Assembly: GCA_948099385.1 (NCBI GenBank)
Contig: CANUEZ040000070.1
Coordinates: 124,001 to 188,000 of the forward strand
Origin: Fasciola hepatica
Taxonomy: Eukaryota; Platyhelminthes; Trematoda; Plagiorchiida; Fasciolidae
DNA: 64,000 nt
Direction of reading: 5' to 3'
The notes beneath the pieces were generated by a model. That model was not told where the DNA came from. It ran no database searches and worked only from the letters and a program-made list of their open reading frames with translations. Positions 1-13,037 of this stretch are shown piece after piece (within the stretch, counting starts at the first letter, position 1; every line of letters starts with the position of its first letter). Both the position numbers and the translations under genes were made by a program.

Positions 1-3000
1 TTCATGAATTGAAACACTGAAAAATTTGGTGAATTTTTTTTTATAGTTTTGCTGAGTTTTCTCTCACTGTAACCAGCAATATCTAAAAACCTGCGGCACT
101 CCAGTCGATGCTGAAAAATAGATGATGCAATGTGTATTTTCATTACCACAAAATTCCGAAGGATCATTAACCGAAATTATTCCGCATTACCACACGCAAC
201 ATGCACGAAAATCATCTGGACCTGATGATGTGATTGCCGAAATGTGTCCGTGTTGTGAGAGTATGGGCTGGCACATTGCCAGTCGACATCCTAGTCTCGC
301 TAGCAAACAGATCTTATCCAGATTTCGCATCAAGGCTGGAGACAAGGTAATTGCGAACGACAAGACTGCGCGGATCGACCAGAAGACAAAACAGTCCCAT
401 TAAACGGTGGCTGACCGTATCACCAATCAATCAATTATTCAATCAGAAGAGATATTAACCGATACCCGTTTGAACCAATCAGTTTGCGGTGCAACGATTG
501 CTGACCGTGATTCTTTCGTCCCATATAGCAAACTGAGATCTTTTGAAAGTAATATCGTCTCTCTCTAGAGGTGGTATGCCAGACAAAACACGTGTGAGGT
601 TGGTAGCAAACACCATCAAAGAAGCTCTGGTTCGGTGGTCAGACAGCACGTCTTCGCCCTTCCAGTATTAACAGCAAAGTCGGACTTAGAGAAGCAGATA
701 GGTTACTTGGCAGGTAGGCAGTATGTCGTCGCTTGTCCAGAATCGAGGACAAGATGGGGCCAGCGAAGCCGAGTGAAGTACCAATCACTAATCAACAGTT
801 GTCTGGATCGACCGGAACCGAATCAGCCAGTCTGGTTGCAACCAGACCAGTCATCCGGAAGCGTTGCTCGTCATTAAGAACTGAGCCCATGAGTTTGCAG
901 GCAAGGATTTGGTTATGGTCACCGCGTAACTCATATGAAGAACCTACTTTGTACCAATAAACCGATTTGATCCAAAGGTAGAATAGTCTTCTCACTAGAG
1001 TCAGAAGGACAGTTTAGAGGAACAAGTGATCTATATAAGTACCAGCTTCTAATTTATTTCTCTATTTCACTTATCGTAATTGGTCGATACCTCATTCAAC
1101 GAATCTGCTCATTGCTCCTATAACTATCATCCCTAGACTGTGATGATATTTGATTGAACATGCCATTCACTTATTGATAGCTTTTCTAAATCATGTTCAG
1201 TTTTCTTATACACCTGAAAGCTTACCACAGATGTCAGGACTTAGACTGTTGAGAAACAGGTAGAATTGTAAGTTGAGCTATTACCATCCACACTGGATTG
1301 AAAGTGATGAGATATATATTCCTGCTTATATTCCTTTCCTCGTCAATTACTTATGGACGCGAAATAAACCGTACTATTTCGTTTTTGCAATGTTTACGAA
1401 ATCTGTCCCAAGTTTGGGTAAATTTCGACTCCGAAAAAATCGTCCTACAGTTACTTCTTTGGGACGGACATCGAGTGTAAACCGTCCGCATTCAGTGGAG
1501 CGCGAGAATAGCGCAAATTGTCCCAGCGTCACGCAAAAAGCACTTTACCTGGACCAAACGCAACTGGCCCCGGATATCGCATAATTCAGCCACGCTTTTG
1601 GCTTAGTTGCTTGATGAAACGACCGTGAAATTGCCAAATGAACAGAGACCCATGTGAAGAAGTCTCCCATTTTAGAATCATGAAGCCATAGAGTTTTGTG
1701 ATTTAGGTTGTGGTAAAATCAGCCGTCGACTGTACGGAATTCGACTGAAATCAATCTTAACTATGGAAATCATATATTTAAGCATATCAACTGCAACCAG
1801 AATTGCGTCTCTTTACCTGTTTGTGGTTCCTAGATCGAAGACTCCTTTCATCTGGAGGTTTTACCTTTTTTCATTTTCACATAGAGTGAGGGTGAACAAT
1901 CGACTTTCCTAAGGCTGTCCAGTAGCATTTAAGAGCGTCTTGTATTCCAGTTTTATTGAAACTCAGTGTTGTTGTAGGCAATTTCATTGCTCTGCTTACA
2001 ATTAGAATTCTGACAAAGGAGCGAGTAAACCGGCGGGGTATCTGATTGCAGAATGACTCCAAAACCATTTTGTTGGTGTCACTCCTCTCCGAAAGGAAGA
2101 ATTCCGAAATTATTCGATAATTCCTAGGAAACATGATATAAAGTGGAATATTGCCCTTCACCATGTTTCATGGGGATACCAATCACTTCTCAAAAACAAC
2201 AACGATAATTATCGATTTCTATTAAAGAGTGCACCACGTCACGTGCTTCATAAACCACCGAGGAATGAGCAACTGCTGAGATTTCCGTGTTGCTCACACG
2301 ATTTCTTTCCCTGACTTTTGACACGGTAACTGCGGAAAATGATGTGCAAGTGCTGAAATCAGAGACGAGACCGCATAATCACCTGCATATCCATCCACCT
2401 GTGGAGCTGTGACGGAAAATGCGGGTTGATTAGATGACATTTGAAGGCTATGGGGGAAGCAGTGTGAAGATTTCCGAACTCCTTGGGCGATAGAGCACGA
2501 ATCAAACGTCATTCCGAGGACATTGTTTCTTTCCACCATTGAACCAGCTGCTCTTCGCATCATCCTTGGATTTTCATAGGATTCCGATGAGGATAGCGGT
2601 GACTGAATTATGGTTATGCTTTAACCTGAGCAATATTTTCTTCTTGACTGCAACGAAATATACGAGCGATTTGTGTTTAATCAACGGACACAGAAGCCGA
2701 ACGGACCCTTTGCCTGTTTTGTGTTGTCGTTTAGGTCACTGGCACAGTCAAGGAATTTTTGCACCTTCATGGAATAGCTTTATACGGGACCGGATAGTAA
2801 CTGGGTAACGCGATCCCACTGTGAATTGGAGCTTGTTGAAATTTCAGAAATTAACACTCCAGCAGAACTTTTGCGTTTATCAAGATGAGGAAGCAGCCGA
2901 AAAATGCTTGGAGACATCAAAAGCATCAGAATCTCGTGGCCTACAATAAAAATAACATCATAGTCACTCAGGGAACCGAAGACGAATTTTCGCATCATGG

Positions 3001-5983
3001 TAGACCACACTTCGCAAGAAGAGACAACTGTCAGGCCTGGGGACGAACTTCTGATAACTGCGAGAATGGCAGCATTTCTAGTCGGAAAGTTTCCTCAAAA
3101 AACAGCGGATGGAAAATAGCAAGTTAAGTGAATAGAGTGCAGATGTCGACAGAGCTCAAGAGTATTTTCGTGAAAGTGTTCGTGAAAGGTGAGGAAGTGG
3201 ATTTTTAGTTAGACAAAGGTGCATGGGCTAAAGTAATGGACGCCCTGTCTAGTGCTGAATCGACTTCAACACAAAAGAGACTCATTCTGTGGAACGTTGA
3301 TAAGCTTCATCCGAAGGATGAGGCTTTGTTGCAAGTTATCAATCCCAAACTTTGTAGTGGTTGACCAGGGCTATCTTCTTATTCTCCAGCTCCAAGGGCT
3401 TCATGCGTAGGACGATGTTATTCCATCATTCTTGTTGCTAAACCGTAATACCCTATCGCCCAGTTCGTTACCACCCCTGATCTATTCGAACCTTGAGTAG
3501 TTCCCGTTCACTACAAGCTCCAGGGCCAGGTTACCTGTTATCTCTAAAAGTATGGTGGGCCTTTGAGACTAGGGAGAATACCCTTTCTACAAGCATGTGA
3601 TGATAAAAAGATACTTGTAAGCCAGTTAGAATAGCCTACAGTTTGAATTCGGTAGATAAACCTCGAGAATGGCCTTGGAGAAGCAGTGAAACTGTTTGAT
3701 GTTCCGTTTGTTATTGTTCTTGCATATAAAACTTAGCTATCATAGACAAAATAATAAAAGGAACACTTTTTCATTTCACTTTTTAAAAAGCTTCAAGTAC
3801 AGCTTGATTCCTATCTTAAAATCATTCGAACCCTTGTCAATCATCACCATCTTGTCTTGATAATTCTGGTGTCTCTAAAACACACCTCTGGGATCACACC
3901 GAGAATGCCAATCTATTTATGACATGTAGCATTTATTTGTGGGATTGTTGTTTTATTGACCAGGCAAGCTTTTCCGCTACATCCTACTGGCGGAATAAAT
4001 AGAAAGGGTTCGATGCATCTTGATTCACATCGATTCCACCGTACCTTATATCTTAAGTGGACAGACGTAAGACATGCTTTTTCATGAAGATATGGTTTGG
4101 TAACTTCAGAGCACAAAAAACGCCTGCATATGTATTTTGTATTCGAGAGTGACGATCTAGCCCACACATCAGTTCTGTTACATGAGTAAACTGGCTGAAA
4201 GTGTGCCCAAGGAAGCAAGTGGAGAAGGTTGGTGATGATCCTATCTGAGTTGGTGAGGACTCATGCAATACGGGGGAACTACAGAGGATTTATGAGTTTC
4301 ATAACAAGTAACGTGGGTAAAGGGAGCTGCATGCTTTTGCTGACGCTGGAATGAAGCGGTCTATGGTGTCAGTGAGAATCTTACAAGCGAACAGTGAACA
4401 CACATTGTGATGTTGAACTGCGATAACGTCGATGAGTAGGTCATGACCGATTTCACTTTGTCGGGACTAAGGTCTAAGGGACCTGAGGATAATTTGAAAA
4501 TATTTGATATGCAAACGGTGAAACACGACGGAGGAATCATAGAGCCAATGTGGAAGCCTAATTGGAAAAGAAAATCATTATATCTAGTGAAACGGGGTAC
4601 GTAATGAATTCATTAGTTTCACGCAAAAGGCGAGTCATCGGATTTTCGATGGAATTGCTACAAACGGGTTCACTCAAGTAATATAATGACAAATTGTTAC
4701 ACCGATGTATTTGACTAGCTAGGTACTTTCTGTGCTCTTTTTTGATGAATAATTGCATTTCGGGTATTAGCAAAACGAAGCAGCGATTGATTTTAAGAGA
4801 TCAAAATGAAACATTCGAAAACTTTGAGGAAATCTTCCTCGAATTACGCCCGAAAGTCCAGTTGACCAGCTCAGTTGATGTTTGTTGAAAAAGGGAACTT
4901 TAAAGCTTCGGAGTTAGGCTTTCCAAAAGTCCTATCATCTGCAACTTGAAAAGTAGGCAACTATCACACACAGGCTTGGGGGAGATATGAGTAGAAATCA
5001 AAACTCATCCAACTTGAGTGAACATCGCTGGCTACCTTTTGTTAGTTTAGTTCCAGATCGGAGCAATTTTTTGGTGACGCATACAAAATACTAGCTGGTA
5101 AGCCCTGGGATTCGAAGTGACCCTTTCACTGAACAACAACCCATTCGTAACACCCAGTGTTCTGTGAACTCTCAAAGTGCATAGTGTAAAACCAAAGACT
5201 TTCTGCTATTTTCGTTGGCCAGTTGGAAAGCAGCTGTTAGCTAGGCGTAGGTTCCTGGTTGCACTGAATGCACATCTTCCCCAGTGTCACTCACCCGTTT
5301 GACGATTACAATTGACAGGATTTGTCCTGAAATCAGCAAGCATGCACTCCCATTGGAATGAAACCATCCGGTTCACCGACAAAGTGCCGCATTTTTTGCA
5401 CTTTGGGCTAGACTACAATCCCCCATACCGGAATAACGCGCATAGAATTAGCGGTGGGTGTTATTGCCAACAGACTGCGTTGTTTTAAAAAACTCGTTGT
5501 TGGTAATACCCCGGTAGATCTCACAACGAGAAAGCCATACCGATTTTGTCTTAACTTCGCAAACATCGTACGTTTCCCTTATATGATATTATTGTGTGTT
5601 ACGTTGAGGACTTCTGTAGGTTAAAACTTGAATTTCAGTCATAAAACTGAACAAAAACCATAAATGTCCGTTTGGAAACATCTCGAAGAATGAGGAGAAA
5701 AAGGAAAAAACTGATTCCAATTTAAGCCCAAGGTTGATTCAAACTTTCTGTGCTACCTTCACTTTGTCAACAGGAACATACACTGTCTAATATAAGACGG
5801 GATAAGTCAAAACACAGAAAGAGTGGACAAATATGAACGACAAATGGGTAGATCATGGCAAAGTTCAGTTCAGTTCAGCTTCGTCAACCACTAAACTCGT
5901 ACTTCTGTGCTCTGGTTTCGGTTGCTACTTTCCAGCGTCGACCAGTAAAGAGCAGAATGAGTGGAAGCGTAAAGTGAAACAGA
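1..5983. other. Non-coding stretch, no gene recognised
   Basis: I see no recognisable gene, RNA or complete repeat here. The short open frames have no family motifs. The only hint of ancestry is at 122-403 on the plus strand, where a frame contains KSSGPDDVIAE, which resembles the K-x-x-GPD-x-x-x-x-E stub near the start of LINE reverse transcriptases. The following sequence does not continue that similarity convincingly, so I do not call it an element. Confidence 0.5.
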
Positions 5984-6192
5984 GCCAAAAATCAAAGTAA
6001 TAAGTGGCAATCACGAAGACAAAAATGTATGAATTCAACTACGCCATTGGCTGCGACACCGGGTTATATCACTTGTTGTTTCCTACCATTTGGTAGGCGG
6101 ATCACTAGAACCCCACGCGTAAGTCTAACACGTCCTACTTGGCCAGGTTCAGCGGTCATGGCTCTCATACCTCATTTGTCATGTCAGGGACT
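5984..6192 (-). repeat. 3'-end fragment of RTE-like non-LTR retrotransposon
   Basis: This is a direct repeat of the sequence at 7006-7215, which forms the 3' end of the larger retrotransposon remnant. Shared landmarks on the plus strand are an AAAATCAAAGTAATAAG block followed by matching GCGACACCG and GTTATATCACTTGTT blocks and then TCTAACACGTCCTACTTG. Read on the minus strand it covers only the C-terminal tail and 3' end of the element, with no reverse transcriptase core. A short 3'-only copy fits the 5' truncation typical of target-primed reverse transcription. The two copies differ by many substitutions, so both are old. Confidence 0.75.
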
Positions 6193-7005
6193 CAAGTTGG
6201 CTAGAGTGATAATGGGAACATTTTACAGACTGTCATATCTTGAGGGTACCGTGTTTTAAGGTTGAAAACGAGTGGAAAAAGCTTTGGGATTGGGTTTCTG
6301 CTACTTTCTGAGGGTGTGACATCTGACCGACTCGAGTGAATGTATAGCAATTCAATCATCGAAATGTTTGGTGACCAAGTGTCCGGGGAAGAAAAGTCCG
6401 TGAGCCACACAAGATGTGATTTTTGTGACCGTCAAACAAGTGGAACCAGAACTCAACCTTGCTTCCGTAACCACTGATTATGGGAAAGCTACGATCAACA
6501 GCAATGAAAGAAAATTTCCACGCACTAACATATATGAATGTTTTGTTTCCTTTTTGGATGATGCCTTTGGCGGAAGACACAGTCGATGGGATTGAAAAGT
6601 TGGCACAGTAGCTAAATCAATTATATCATCGTGAAATGAATTCGGGCCTTGGCATTTGTTCCTGTAGGCGAAGTGTCTGTCTGTTTCAGTGATTCAATAT
6701 GAACTCTAGAGCGTGAAGCCCTGGACATCATTTCAGGTTTCTCCCCTTCTGCTTTGATTGCACCTGGATTATAAAAATCGACGGTAGAAATAGACGAAGC
6801 CCAAAATACGAGTCGAGGTTGTGGAATGCGCGTGGAGTGCTTGTTACATGGCTAAGCACGAACAACAAACTCGACCGTGGGTTGACAAGGGGGCTTCAAG
6901 TAAAGAATACCAACGAAACACCTCTCACTGTGTAGCCTCGTGGGGAAACTCAGGTCAGAACAAGCAGAACGGGAACTTAGAATGGAGCAACTATCATCCA
7001 AAAAT
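6193..7005. other. Spacer between two retrotransposon fragments
   Basis: No gene or recognisable repeat is visible. The open frame at 6821-7057 overlaps the start of the next retrotransposon tail and has no recognisable motifs. Confidence 0.5.
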
Positions 7006-8230
7006 CCAAAAAATCAAAGTAATAAGCGGAAATCACGGAGACAAAGAAGATGTCTGAATAAAACTGCGCCACTAGCCGCGACACCGAGTTATATCACTTG
7101 TTTCCAACCATATGGTAGGTGGGTCACTTGGACCCCAACCTGGATGTCTAACACGTCCTACTTGTCCATGTGTACTGGTCATGGTTTTCGTGCCTTTTTG
7201 CCATCTCATGGACTGATCACCTCGACCTACCTTCCGACCATGACCTGCCTCGAAGAACAGCGTACGCCGAGGAAGTTTATCGGTGGACATGGGCAACACA
7301 CGTCTCAGCCGCCTCAACCAGTCTATTTTCAGTACCTGATCTAGAAACTGACCTCTGGTTTACAACACCTTATGGCTGGTACGGTATTTCCACCATATTC
7401 GGGCAATGCTACGGAGACATTGGTGCACGAACACCTATCTTCTTCCGGTAAAGGTTATATTTTTGAGCTGTTTAAAAGAACGCACCTAACCACTGCATTG
7501 TTCACTCGACACTTAGCAAACCGGGAGTCTTGCAGACGCAACAGATGACTGAGGTTAGCAAAAACCAAACGCACCTTCTCTAAACTCGACGACACTTCAT
7601 CCGATATCTGACCACCTGGTGAGATGTAGCTGCTCAGCTACAGCTTCTCATGTCAAAACAAGTTTTGGAGTTGAGTCAACCCAGTCCTGTGGCAGCTTTT
7701 TACACTCTGAAGGTGCAAAACGCATCCCAAACATCTCTACAATGTTGTTTAGGCTATCTAAGAAAGCTTGAAACTCACTCGGACCTTCAGTCGGAAGAAC
7801 ATTATCTTCCGCATATTCCAAGTCGGACAGTTTCCTGCCTGAAAGAACATTGATGCTACGATTCTCGCACGAGGATGGGACTTTATCAAGAATCATTTCA
7901 GTTACTAGTTTGAAAAGGAAGGGCCAGAGAGGAAAGCCCTGACAAACACGGCTTTCCACTGGAAACTCGGACAAAGGACCGCCGTTAGCAAGAGATTGGC
8001 TTCGACTATGAGCAGACAAGCATTGGAAAAGAGAAACGAATTTATCTGGCAGACCCTGCAACGTGAGGCAATGCTAGATAAATATGAGGTCAGCGGAATC
8101 GAATACCGCTTTCAGATCGTGGAAGACAAAGATTGTGGTCCTACAGAAGGTGTGCCCGTTTTCTGCAATTAGTCGAAGGGCGAAGAAGTGGTCGGTACAA
8201 CGCAGACCGGGTTTCATTCGCTCGTAAAAC
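7006..8230 (-). pseudogene. RTE-like non-LTR retrotransposon, reverse transcriptase remnant
   Basis: This is a decayed minus-strand reverse transcriptase. From 8230 downwards, in several frames, it shows a stretch like LRCTDHFFALRLIAENGH, then a DLKAVFDSAD block (the LDLKAAFDS motif that carries the first catalytic aspartate), then QGLPDKFVSLF. The frame at 8061-7648 continues with FPVESRVCQGFPLWPFLF (motif B) and LEYAEDNVL (motif C). The catalytic box reads YAED instead of YADD (plus-strand 7804-7815), so the first aspartate of the pair is lost. Further down, around 7600-7400, pieces such as VHQCLRSIARIWW remain, and 7317-7072 carries LRRVLPMSTDKLPRRTLFF and GRVRHPGWGPSDPP, the conserved C-terminal tail of flatworm RTE-type elements. 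Stops and frameshifts separate the blocks. No endonuclease domain is seen, consistent with 5' truncation. The family is inferred from remembered motif patterns; a close non-LTR clade is possible. Confidence 0.85.
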
Positions 8231-10335
8231 CCGTTTTGAGAAAGGTTATCCATGGTGACGAAAAAGTCGACAACCTATCAACGATTTCGACTAAGCTGTG
8301 TTCTTGAACAATAAAAGTTTACCAGAACGAGCTCGTCTTCAATATTTCCATATGACGGAGAGACTTGGATACAAATCAAACAGCTAATCTTGAGGGGTCC
8401 AGGGTCCAGGATTTGGGTTGCGAACGACACCTTTACAAGCAGGGACGGAATGCTGGTACTGACCAATGCCCGAACCGTCATCTTTGGTTTCGTGCTACTA
8501 AGGGTAGTCCGCTAAACAGCTCGCTTGCTCTTTATCGTCCAGCACAATTTCGGTCGACTTGAAAGAAATCGACTTATTGATAATGAAGTGGAAAATGATG
8601 TATCCCCAATAGGAATGAAGGTTTCCTTTGAGTAGCGAATTCGAAGTGCTATCGATTGATAATGATAATAATTTCGAACTGAAAATGATTCAAGACAACA
8701 AATTGTGGAGCGGCCAATCGTGGTTGCGTCAGCAGTCATGGTAGTTGACGGGTCAAAACTGACCGACAAAAGGACCGTCATGGCCATGATGGTCCCTATG
8801 CAGTGAAAGCTGGATTTTATGTCGTTTTCTCTTCGTAGTCAGAATTGAAAATTTGGTTTGATTCTTGTAGAAAAAGTTCTCTTAAATCTGCGGAGAAAAA
8901 CTGCTGTGCATTTTGGAGACAATTATATCCTATATAAATTCTATCAAAACGTTGATAATAAAAGTTAATCTTGGGCATTACATGGGATAGGGAGGGAATT
9001 TGTACTAATAATAGAAAGAATGTTCCGTCCTTTGACTATTTTGCTTCAAAGCCATGTGGGCGTATCATCCTCCAATCCTAAATTTAGGTCACTACGATGA
9101 ATATGCAAAAAAAAGCTGAAACCTGGTGGTCACTGGAAATAAAACGATAAGACTTCTCTTTACTTTACAGATAAACAGAAATCCAGCGGATATTGTGGGT
9201 ATGGGCTGACTCATTACCGATTGACGGCCAAGTCACGTTAGGGATCAGCACTTGTGCGGTACAAAGCCCAAGGCTTGGGACAACGGAATTTTCAGTGGGA
9301 GGAAATCCGATCGATGGTGTGTGTTGATAGAATAGGTGATGGATCCTGGCAGTGATGTTTAAGCCTCAAGACTTGGCTTCCCACACCAGTCGGACCAATA
9401 AGTTGAATACAACTACTGGGCACAAGTTCCAGCATTCTAAACACCCATCGTTTTGTTCTAATCAACGAGCTGATTTGGGAACAGAAAAGACCTCTCTCTA
9501 GAGTTCGTGGGCGGTTTAAAACATGGTGCCAGAGAAATCGAAAGAACTCCTCACCTGTCTACAAATGCATGTCAAGTTCATTGGGGAATGGTTTTAAAAG
9601 CACAAATGAGTGAATCCCTTTGCATGCATGTCGGTGACTTTCACGGGCACGGCATGACTCTCCTCACCACGACTGACTCGATAAATTTGGTACGTTTTCC
9701 GGGTTCGAAGCTCAACTAGACTCAGTTTTAACAAATAGACCACTATTGTTTATTGTTTAAAAACACACCCCTGAGCAACTCTGGCCACTGTACCCAGGAT
9801 ATATGTCCGACAATGTATAGTAAGACCAACAGGTACATTCTGTTAACAGGACCATCCAGAACAGTGAGTCAGCGAAACTGAGCATCCACAAACCGGCTGA
9901 AGTTAAAAGCCCAGGATATCTCAACAGATTTTTCCGTGTTTTCAAGCCCCAACCGTTTTGTCTTCTGTAAACATGTCACGGATTGTCCTAATTTTTGCCG
10001 CAATCAGTGATACCGATTCGAAAGTGTCTACGACCAAAATGATCGGTATTCTACACCATTACCTAAACAATTATGAAGAAAGAAAGGGCAGGCTTACAAA
10101 CACCGGCAGAGAACTCACGTGAAAAAACCCACCAACTTGATCCAATCTCGGATTTATCGCCTGAATAAGTTGTATATAGATACCATCTAGGGAAACATCA
10201 GTTGTTGTAGCATACAGAGAGCCACAAAGTACCTGTGAGACAGCAGCTCAAGAGACAAAAATAAAACTCTCATGTTGAAAGACTCAACTCGGATTTCAGC
10301 TCAGTATGGCAGGGTACTTCCATGGCAGTCTTCAA
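8231..10335. other. Non-coding stretch
   Basis: Part of 8231-8481 could be eroded upstream sequence of the same retrotransposon, since a minus-strand frame is open there, but I find no conserved motif. The remainder shows no gene, structural RNA or repeat that I can identify. Confidence 0.45.
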
Positions 10336-11760
10336 CAACTCGTCTCAGCCACTGACTATCAAACCGGCTGATGTCTCCCAATAGATGTGCAAAGTGAAGA
10401 TAAATAAAGCTCCTGATCCAGACGAGTTATCGCCCGTTGTATTGAAGTAGTTTGCTGACGCCCTTTTGGTTCTACTAGCTCGTACCTACAATAATTGTCT
10501 AGCAGGCAGGAAAATCCCTGACATTTGGAGACTGGCCAGAATAAAGCCCGACCCGATGAAAGAACCCGGGAAATACCGCACACCGCCTGCTCTTCTGCTA
10601 TGCTCAAAGTACTTGAGAGGTTTTTTGTTAACATGGTTTGGTGCGGGGTCTGCTGGGGAAGATGCACACCAGTTTGCTTACATGTTTCCTAGTCGTACCT
10701 TATATTGTCTACTCCACAGCTTCGGCTTTAAGAAGTACATTTAAGACTGTCCGAATGGTGCATCTAGGACACGAAAAGGCTTTTCGCTGCCTCGATCGAT
10801 CAGTACTGCTTGTTATTCTCTTTGCAAGTGACGCCAGCCCAACATCTGCAGGCTGATTTCAAATTACTTCATTGATCAAAGACATTTCATTTGTTTCAAC
10901 GGCCAGAAGTCCCCTTCTGTTCTGGTTAACTTTGGAGTTTTAGAAGATGCAATTTTCCCCCCTTTTTTCTCTTATTTTACCCGAAGCAGCTTCTAATCCC
11001 ATCTGCGTTCCTAGGCTTCAACTACTCCGACAATGTAGTTTTAAGCTGTGAATTACCGGCACACGAAAGAACTTCCCAAATTCACTTCAAACTAAAACAA
11101 GTTGTAAACAGGCCGTCATCCGGCTCCAATGTACCGAGTGCTACTAAAACCCAAGATGTGTTATTTCCCTCACTTTTTGATGAACCACGTAGAGCTGTCA
11201 CTAACAGGTTTCCTCTCCTATCTGCGGTCAATGAACCCATAAAAATATCACCATCGGGTAAATATCTTGATGTTACACTATCCCATAGTCTTTCATGGTC
11301 CATGTGTGTTCAACAGAAATTTGGAGAAAATGTCATTTTTCTCTCTCCGTTTTCATATACTTTTGGCCCTTCATCAGTTAATTTTGAAACTTGTGACTGC
11401 ATGCTTTTCCCCCTTCAGATCGTACTGCTCGCCAGTTATATTTCCTGGCTTTTAGAAGGCGGATTTTAACTTGATAATAAGTTCCATTTAGCACATCTCT
11501 GAATGCTGTGGCATATCAACAGATACACTCGTTGATACTACCACTGATGCTTGTGGCCAGTTTACTTCCAAAATACTTTCAGACAAACGTCATCCCCTAC
11601 ACAACGAAATTTCAAACGCTTAGGGTTCAAAATTATATTTGCTCGTATTTCTGCACATCAATCTATTTTGGCGCATCACGCTTATCTTCTTGTTGATCCA
11701 ATGAAAGTCAGCACAGAATTACGGAACTGTTTGCTTGGATCAAAAATGCCATAATTTGTA
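10336..11760 (+). pseudogene. CR1/Jockey-like non-LTR reverse transcriptase remnant
   Basis: Ordered reverse transcriptase motifs appear on the plus strand in shifting frames. LTIKPADVS and KAPDPDELSPVVLK match the finger region pattern K-A-P-G-P-D-G. They are followed by LARTYNNCLAGRKIPDIWR, ARIKPDPMKEPGKYR and SKYLRGFL. Then come QFAYMFPSRT and VRMVHLGHEKAFRCLDRSVL, the D-F-x-K-A-F-D region with the catalytic aspartate changed. After 10,850 there is ISNYFIDQRHFICFNGQKS followed by a degraded motif B, and later TKTQDVLFP and GKYLDVTLSHSLSWSM, the K-Y-L-G-V-x-L-x-x-x-L-S-W block. A thumb-like tail around 11,640-11,700 includes ILAHHAYLL. Many stops and frameshifts make it non-functional. No endonuclease domain was found upstream. 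It may belong to CR1, Jockey or a related clade; the fragment is too decayed to decide. Confidence 0.8.
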
Positions 11761-12517
11761 CGTATTTTCCGACTTCGTATTTCATACCCACAGATATGGT
11801 ACAAATTCCGAAAATTCATCCAATCGACTGTATAAAGGTACAACTGACTTGGGAAAAACGACTTGAAATTGAGAATCGCTAACTCAAGATGATCACCGGT
11901 AGAATTCTCATGACTGAACTGCCTTCAGTCAGGACAAGATAGCTTTATTCCCTTGTTCTTTGTTGTACAAAAAAGATTTGGTCACTTTGTCTGTAGAACT
12001 CTGTAAGCAGATATATAAAACATCACAAAAATGTACTTGTCATCTACAGCAGAAAGTTTTCATACAATGGTGCACGAAAGGAAGATCAGTATCGCATAGA
12101 AGCAGGAATACATTTCACATGATTATTTATTTCTGGATTTACAGTACCAAGGTGCACTCAGACACCGTTCCAACGGCTTTACGGGTGGGCTGTTCATTGA
12201 TCTTCAAAATGAGTTTATTGCTTTGTCGCCTTCAACTGGACGATGAAATTCAAAATAATCGACACATTGAATCCTCTGATTAAATATTAACCCATTTTAA
12301 GTTCAACTTTCTCACAATATCAGCTGAAGAGCGCCCCAAGAAACAGAGGTGGGAAAAGTAACCAGCGAAAACTCATGGTTCCCAAAGCAGCCCCCTCTCC
12401 ACGTTTTACTGTTTTCATGAAAGATCTTGGTCGTTTGCACTCGGTGGTGTGGCTGTTAGTAGGAAGTGCTAGTTTGAGTATCATACTCACAGATGGTCAA
12501 CCTTGCAGATTATCTTA
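11761..12517. other. Spacer, no gene recognised
   Basis: Short open frames only, with no family motif, between the decayed retrotransposon and the foldback element. Confidence 0.5.
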
Positions 12518-12743
12518 CTACAACTTTTCCCATCAAACTGTAGCCAAAACCCTCTATTCTTTAGCCACTACCCATAATCCTTTAGCCACGATCCACCATT
12601 TTTAGCCACCACTCATCATTCGTTAGCCCTGATGCACAGCCTTCAGTCCTTGTCCATTACCGGGACGGTTAGAGATATTCAGTGCGGCAGATGACGAGTT
12701 AACCACGTCCAAAAGGCGGAGCAACCGCCCACACTTTATTGCG

Positions 12744-12783
<40 letters not shown>

Positions 12784-13037
12784 TAGTGGGTGCATGCAAG
12801 TGCGTGCGCAGGTGTACGTCCACTGCAACACACAGACAGTGGTGAGATAATCTCAGGAATAGTCGGCTGAAACTACCCGGCTATCCCTGCCACACGGAAT
12901 CTCTAACCTTCCCCTCAATGGACAATGACTAAAGGTTATGCATCAAGGCTAAATAATTGTGGGTCGTGGCTAAAGGATTGTGGGTTGCGGATAAAGAATT
13001 GCGGGTTTTGACTAAAGCCTGGTAGTAAAAGGTGTAG
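12518..13037. mobile_element. Eroded foldback (inverted-repeat) element, copy A
   Basis: The two ends are inverted copies of each other. The left arm (from 12,518) reads CTACAACTTTTCCCATCAAA and the right end, reverse-complemented, reads CTACACCTTTTACTACCAGG. Both then run into a ladder of about 21-bp units of the form TTAGCCAcnACCCAcaATcC. The left arm ladder lies at about 12,540-12,640 and the right arm ladder at about 12,940-13,018. Beyond the ladder the arms stay similar through GGTTAGAGAT and GTG[CT]GGCAG. The loop between the arms (about 12,693-12,887) contains a GT microsatellite and no coding sequence. The arms have diverged noticeably, so this is an older, non-autonomous copy of the family seen intact at 45,977-47,439. 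I see no convincing target-site duplication. Confidence 0.85.
12747..12781. repeat. (GT)n microsatellite
   Basis: About 17 uninterrupted GT units lie in the loop of the copy A foldback element. Confidence 0.95.

Noticed and set aside
122..403. Start of a reverse transcriptase (KSSGPDDVIAE)
   Set aside because: Only one short motif matches and the sequence before and after does not continue the similarity.
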